Below, piece after piece: positions 14,037 through 17,409 of a stretch of 17,409 bases of DNA (the first letter of the stretch is position 1; every line of letters starts with the position of its first letter). Below the pieces are notes generated by a model. It saw only the letters and a list, made by a program, of their open reading frames with translations, did no database searches and had not been told where the DNA came from. This DNA is from Devosiaceae bacterium. GTDB lineage: Bacteria; Pseudomonadota; Alphaproteobacteria; Rhizobiales; Devosiaceae. The stretch lies in contig JAKISM010000030.1 of the NCBI GenBank assembly GCA_021648585.1, positions 1 to 17,409 on the forward strand, in the 5' to 3' direction. Both the position numbers and the translations under genes were made by a program.

Positions 14037-14779
14037 GCACTAAGCGCATAAAGAGCAATCGCTGCGGCATTTGAAACATTAAGGCTTTTTATTTCACCAA
14101 TCATATCAAGGCGAACCATTTTATTGCAAACCTCTTTTGTGCGCTGGCGTAAGCCCTTACCCTCAGATCCAAGCACAATAGCCACTCTATCAAATTGCAA
14201 GTTTGGAGTTAGCGGCTCACTTGCCTCACTATCAAACCCTAGAATATTCATGCCGTCAGATTTTAGAATTTCTAGTGATTTAGCGAGATTGTTCACCTCG
14301 ATAAAAGCGATCAGATCAAGCGCACCAGATGCAGATTTTGCCAAAACTCCAGTTTCACGAGGGGCATAGCGGGCAGTGCTTATCACCGCATCAGCACCAA
14401 AGGCGCAAGCGGTGCGTAAAATTGCCCCAACATTATGCGGATCAGTGATTTGATCTAAAACCACGACAAGTTTTGCTCCCCTAATAGCACCAAGTTCTAA
14501 TCTCTCAATCGCTTCAACTTGCAAAGCAACACCTTGATGCACGGCTTCACTGCCAAGCAATCTATCAAGTTCTCTTGGTGTAACCTGTTCAATTTTAATC
14601 CCTGCAACAGCACCACTCTCATTTAGGCGAGAAAGTGCGTTAGGAGTTACAAGTAGGCATAATTTTTTGCGTTGTGGATTATCTAGCGCAGCACGAACAC
14701 TATGCAGTCCATAAATATAAAGCGGTTCATCATCTTTTTTTGCTACACGTCTTTTTGGGGGGAATTTATTTTTACTCAT
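14030..14779 (-). CDS. rlmB: 23S rRNA 2'-O-methyltransferase RlmB (TrmH/SPOUT family)
   Basis: RlmB 2'-O-methylates a guanosine of 23S rRNA (Gm2251 in E. coli). The 249-residue product has an N-terminal substrate-binding domain (about 20-90) opening with YIYGLHSVRAAL, and a C-terminal SPOUT methyltransferase domain. Motif 1 is LDQITDPHNVGAILRTA with Asn115 and Arg122. Motif 2 is IVLGSEGKGLR with Glu206. Motif 3 is IKSLNVSNAAAIALY (230-244). Residues 1-16 are basic and disordered. It lies upstream of the tRNA-Tyr/tRNA-Gly pair and divergent from it, as expected in rhizobia. Other TrmH-family members are possible, but the N-terminal domain favours RlmB. Confidence 0.93.
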   Translation of the reverse strand: MSKNKFPPKRRVAKKDDEPLYIYGLHSVRAALDNPQRKKLCLLVTPNALSRLNESGAVAGIKIEQVTPRELDRLLGSEAVHQGVALQVEAIERLELGAIRGAKLVVVLDQITDPHNVGAILRTACAFGADAVISTARYAPRETGVLAKSASGALDLIAFIEVNNLAKSLEILKSDGMNILGFDSEASEPLTPNLQFDRVAIVLGSEGKGLRQRTKEVCNKMVRLDMIGEIKSLNVSNAAAIALYALSAK

Positions 14780-14822
14780 AGTTAGTTCATGCCTTAATTA
14801 CTATTCAATTGCTTTGCAGATA

Positions 14823-15854
14823 TTATTTTGTTGTTGCCATTACAAGTTTTAATATTTGAATTACATCTGCCTCTAAACCAACAACATCTATTTTTTGCTC
14901 TTTAACATATAATTTATCAGTTTTTGGATCTATTCCAAGCCCAAAATCATGAATTGCAGTTTCTCTTGATATGTTGAACTTCATTTGGTCATCACCAAGA
15001 CCGCCATCATTTGAATCAATTATATACCACCCATATTTTTGATTTGCTTTGGCCATGATATAACCCTGTTTAGTATTCCATTTTATTTGGTTAATATCTA
15101 TATTATATGGAATTGCAAGTAATGTTCCTATCGAATAATATGGATTTTTTCCAAAATACCCGTGTATTATACTTGAGGCAAAGCTATCTGCTCTCCATGC
15201 AGGGGCAATGAATTGATTAGTTCTAGAATAGTTTCTACTACTCAATGCAATGGCCAAAGAATGTTTAATTTCATCATTAATCTCGCCTTGGCGAAGTAAG
15301 CCACCAAGGGCAGGCAAACCAGAACCCAAAGTTCCTGATAAACCATTGCCATATAGATTAATATTGTGGATGCGCTTATCATTATAAAATGTAATTAAGT
15401 CACCTCCTGGCTCTCGCCAACCTGCAGAGCCTTCACTCGCAATATTTGTTTTTTTGTTTATAATAACAAATGAGGCATTTCCCGTTGATGGGTAGCGAAC
15501 CTCTATTCCTGCATTATGGGCAATTCTGGTAGTGTAAAACACTTGTGAAGAAGCGTCAGCGCGTCCTGGCACATACCAACCCTTTGATTTAACAACATTC
15601 ACTATTGGCTGAGTTTCATCATAATAAATAATTGTCACCTGTTCTACACTTACTCTGTTTGGCGCAAGTGATGGCTTGCCCCATATAGCCTCACTAACAT
15701 CATGATAGGTTGCGCCTTTAGCGATCACTCTGTTCCAAATTGAATTAGATGAGAATGGACTTTTATATATTGGGCCATTATTTTGAGAAATGGCAGGGGA
15801 AGCGAGTAAAAATATCATACAGATGAGGTAAGTTGAATTTGTAAGCAGTTTCAC
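14823..15854 (-). CDS. Secreted protein of unknown function
   Basis: The 343-residue product starts at GTG 15854 with AGAGAAG upstream and has a signal peptide (about 1-23, cleavage probably after AIS). The mature protein opens with SPFSSNSIWN. Later comes the GSGLPALGGLLRQGEI segment (about 177-192) followed by IKHSLAIAL. I recall similar blocks in secreted proteins of actinobacteria and myxobacteria, but I cannot name a domain or reaction. Several Trp/Tyr-rich strands suggest a beta-rich, possibly carbohydrate-binding fold. It sits between rlmB and tRNA-Tyr, a place normally empty in related genomes, so it may be an accessory insertion. Its codon use does not differ obviously. Confidence 0.72.
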   Translation of the reverse strand: MKLLTNSTYLICMIFLLASPAISQNNGPIYKSPFSSNSIWNRVIAKGATYHDVSEAIWGKPSLAPNRVSVEQVTIIYYDETQPIVNVVKSKGWYVPGRADASSQVFYTTRIAHNAGIEVRYPSTGNASFVIINKKTNIASEGSAGWREPGGDLITFYNDKRIHNINLYGNGLSGTLGSGLPALGGLLRQGEINDEIKHSLAIALSSRNYSRTNQFIAPAWRADSFASSIIHGYFGKNPYYSIGTLLAIPYNIDINQIKWNTKQGYIMAKANQKYGWYIIDSNDGGLGDDQMKFNISRETAIHDFGLGIDPKTDKLYVKEQKIDVVGLEADVIQILKLVMATTK

Positions 15855-15930
15855 TAAGCTTCTCTATCATTGATATTTCTATAATAATTTGATTACACTA
15901 AATTATTTGTTGAGGGAAGTCATTTTTATA

Positions 15931-15959
15931 TTGACAAATCGCCCCCATCTTGAGATTAA
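15931..15959 (+). promoter_or_regulatory. Promoter of the tRNA-Tyr/tRNA-Gly operon
   Basis: TTGACA (15931-15936) matches the consensus -35. After 17 bases comes GATTAA (15954-15959), a moderate -10. Transcription would start near 15966, about 40 bases before tRNA-Tyr. The strict -35 fits a stable-RNA promoter. Confidence 0.6.
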
Positions 15960-16006
15960 ACCGCTGGTTAGCTTTGATAATTTATATTTATCGAATGAAT
16001 GATATT

Positions 16007-16091
16007 GGAGGAGTGTCCGAGTGGTTAAAGGAGACGGACTGTAAATCCGTTCGCTTAGCGTACGCTGGTTCAAATCCAGCCTCCTCCACCA
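16007..16091 (+). tRNA. tRNA-Tyr (anticodon GTA)
   Basis: This is an 85-base class II tRNA with a long variable arm. The acceptor stem GGAGGAG pairs with CTCCTCC (16081-16087), followed by A and CCA. The anticodon stem ACGGA/TCCGT encloses loop CTGTAAA, giving anticodon GTA. The T arm has GTTCAAATC. Confidence 0.97.
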
Positions 16092-16111
16092 TCATTCTTA
16101 AAGCAAACAAA

Positions 16112-16185
16112 GCGGGTGTAGCTCAATGGTAGAGCAGCAGCCTTCCAAGCTGAATACGAGGGTTCGATTCCCTCCACCCGCTCCA
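16112..16185 (+). tRNA. tRNA-Gly (anticodon TCC)
   Basis: This is a 74-base tRNA with encoded CCA. The acceptor stem is GCGGGTG with CACCCGC (16175-16181). The anticodon loop CTTCCAA gives anticodon TCC. The T arm has GGTTCGATTCC. It lies 20 bases after tRNA-Tyr and is probably cotranscribed with it. Confidence 0.97.
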
Positions 16186-16425
16186 ATCATTTATCTCGCG
16201 CTAATTCGCTTCGCTCATGCTCCGAAAAGGGCGCGGCATAGGCCACGGCTCGCGTTGAAGCTCGCAAGTGCTTTGAAGAAAAATCTTCAAAGCACTTCAA
16301 TCATTTGAACAATTGCACGAACCCTCATTTTTTATTTTCATCTTCGCTGAAGTGGTTCGTTAAAAACCTTGGTTTAAGGTTGTTTTTCAAGGCTTCACTA
16401 GGGAACATTATTTAAGGGGGAAAGC
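16186..16425. other. 240-bp intergenic region between tRNA-Gly and ppk2
   Basis: No gene is seen here. The first 70 bases are GC-rich with CGCGGCATAGGCC-like blocks. A perfect 14-bp inverted repeat with loop AAAA lies at 16266-16297. ACGAACC (16317-16323) is inverted at 16354-16360. A small AACCTT/AAGGTT hairpin (16365-16381) followed by GTTTTT could be a weak terminator. It may carry an island junction. Confidence 0.5.
16266..16297. repeat. Perfect 14-bp inverted repeat with AAAA loop
   Basis: AAGTGCTTTGAAGA (16266-16279) and TCTTCAAAGCACTT (16284-16297) are perfect reverse complements around AAAA. No U-run follows on either strand, so it is not a typical terminator. It could be a regulator site or a miniature mobile-element remnant. 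Confidence 0.75.
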
Positions 16426-17286
16426 ATGGCTGATAATCAAGAGGATAACGAATTGGAAGTCGCACAGGACGCAGTTGTGGCGGAAAACAGAGGCAAAAAG
16501 ATATCTAACTCGAAATATGAAAAAGAGCTGGCCCGCCTGCAAATAGAATTGGTCAAAATGCAGGAATGGATAAAACAGCAAGGACATCGGGTCGTGGTGA
16601 TTTTTGAGGGACGAGATGCGGCAGGGAAGGGCGGAGTAATAAAGCGCATAACCGAACCATTAAGCCCAAGAATTTGTCGGGTTGTGGCGCTTCCGGCTCC
16701 TACCGAGCGCGAAAAAGGTCAATGGTATTTTCAACGCTATGTTTCCCACCTGCCAACAAACGGGGAAATGGTGATCTTTGATCGCTCTTGGTATAATCGG
16801 GCCGGTGTCGAGAGGGTTATGGGGTTTTGCACGGAGGAAGAATATCTGGAGTTTTTGCGTTCCGCGCCCGAGTTCGAGCGTATGCTGGTTCGTTCCGGAA
16901 TTCAGGTGATTAAATACTGGTTTTCGGTTAGCGATGAGGAGCAGGAGCGGCGTTTTCAAAAACGCCTGAAAACCCCGACCAAACGCTGGAAACTCTCGCC
17001 CATGGATTTAGAATCACGCAAAATGTGGGTGGAATATTCCAAAGCAAAAGACGCAATGTTTGCCCATACGGATATCAAACAATCCCCTTGGTACGTGGTT
17101 CCCTCCGATATTAAAAAGCATGCCCGCCTGAATTGCATTTCTCATCTTCTGGAGCAGATTGCCCACGAGGATCTGACCCCTGAAGAAATCATCATGGACC
17201 CGCGCCCCGCCCAGCAGGGCTATGTAAGGCCACCAATGGATGAGCAGACATTCGTTCCCCAAATTCACGGGGCGGATTCTGATTAG
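16426..17286 (+). CDS. ppk2: Polyphosphate kinase 2 (PPK2)
   Basis: PPK2 transfers phosphate between polyphosphate and nucleoside diphosphates or monophosphates. The 286-residue product has a P-loop FEGRDAAGKGG (60-70), Walker B-like DRSWYNR (119-125), and a lid region with the RRFQKR and KRWKL segments (176-190). This is the single-domain class I layout. The C-terminal GYVRPPMDEQTFVP is a usual family ending, so it looks complete. A strong GGGGG ribosome binding site precedes the ATG. Composition is unlike the neighbours: 32 of 60 bases are G or C in 16921-16980 versus 22 of 60 in 8161-8220, with Arg CGG and Pro CCG codons frequent. It is probably acquired. It is followed at once by an IS end. 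Confidence 0.94.
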   Translation: MADNQEDNELEVAQDAVVAENRGKKISNSKYEKELARLQIELVKMQEWIKQQGHRVVVIFEGRDAAGKGGVIKRITEPLSPRICRVVALPAPTEREKGQWYFQRYVSHLPTNGEMVIFDRSWYNRAGVERVMGFCTEEEYLEFLRSAPEFERMLVRSGIQVIKYWFSVSDEEQERRFQKRLKTPTKRWKLSPMDLESRKMWVEYSKAKDAMFAHTDIKQSPWYVVPSDIKKHARLNCISHLLEQIAHEDLTPEEIIMDPRPAQQGYVRPPMDEQTFVPQIHGADSD

Positions 17287-17409
17287 GTCATGTTGACAAA
17301 CTGGATTCCCAAATCACCTAAAATATGATTCAAGGTAGCTTTTACGAGGAGGCTGTCTTGGTGCGATTATTGATGGAAGATGCTGAATGGTCATTTTTTG
17401 AGCCATTCC
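17286..17409 (+). mobile_element. Left end of an IS5-like insertion sequence (partial)
   Basis: The end begins at or just after the ppk2 stop with GGTCATGTTGACA. A transposase start follows within about 75 bases. The exact terminal repeat and target duplication cannot be set without the right end, which is outside the window. TTGACA at 17293-17298 with TAAAAT at 17319-17324 (20-bp spacer) may be the transposase promoter. Confidence 0.6.
17361..17409 (+). CDS. IS5-like transposase, N-terminus only
   Basis: The visible peptide is VRLLMEDAEWSFFEPF, which matches the start of IS5-family DDE transposases (the pattern D-x-E/Q-W-x-F-x-x-P-F). GAGGAGG at 17346-17352 lies eight bases before GTG 17361, supporting this start. 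TTG 17358 and an in-frame ATG at 17325 are alternatives. The ATG would lie upstream of the ribosome binding site and overlap the candidate -10. The rest runs off the window, so intactness is unknown. No catalytic residue is visible. Confidence 0.65.
   Translation, partial: MRLLMEDAEWSFFEPF

Noticed and set aside
15950..16308. Two 60-residue open frames over the tRNA region
   Set aside because: They cross tRNA-Tyr and tRNA-Gly, which are certain, and have no ribosome binding sites.
16437..17268. Minus-strand open frames opposite ppk2
   Set aside because: They mirror the higher G+C coding pattern of ppk2 and show no family features.
17325..17360. ATG at 17325 as transposase start
   Set aside because: It lies before the GAGGAGG site and inside the candidate promoter. 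GTG 17361 is better placed, though not proven.

Overview
The window looks like the chromosome of an AT-rich alphaproteobacterium, most likely of the Hyphomicrobiales (Rhizobiales). The evidence is the run of rhomboid protease, hisI, folE, a two-cysteine NifU/IscU-like protein, yidD and thrS, plus a DUF2336 protein and a PhoPQ/FeuPQ-like two-component operon. No species can be named from the sequence. G+C is about 37% in a line counted by hand in the chromosomal part and about 53% in a line counted in the right-end gene ppk2.

Left part (1-5114), housekeeping. The first 40 bases are the start of a leftward gene. A rhomboid protease (+) converges on the folE-hisI operon (-). A short divergent promoter region separates folE from the Fe-S scaffold-like gene, which overlaps yidD. 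Then come thrS and a 60-residue two-helix membrane protein.

Middle part (5154-10330), cell-envelope and signalling genes. It holds a secreted protein made of three repeated beta-rich modules, a nitroreductase, a lytic-transglycosylase-like protein, a DUF2336 HEAT-like protein convergent with an Hpt-like phosphotransfer protein, and NAD kinase. Several genes here start with TTG or GTG.

Region 10482-13889. A tRNA-Thr(TGT) gene is followed by GC-rich hairpins and a lone GIY-YIG domain protein. Next is a three-gene leftward operon: a secreted PepSY-like protein with a poly-aspartate tract, an OmpR/PhoP-type response regulator and a PhoQ-like histidine kinase. Divergent from it is a small secreted protein whose last 43 residues include 32 aspartates. 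A CTGACAAT direct repeat with an 11-bp step lies in the shared promoter region. This arrangement suggests a cation- or envelope-sensing module and is the most interesting part of the window.

Right part (13999-17409). A terminator, rlmB, an unidentified secreted protein, a good promoter, and tRNA-Tyr(GTA) with tRNA-Gly(TCC). Beyond tRNA-Gly there is a 240-bp region rich in inverted repeats, then a ppk2 polyphosphate kinase with clearly higher G+C, then the left end of an IS5-like insertion sequence that runs off the window. This end looks like acquired DNA next to a tRNA gene.
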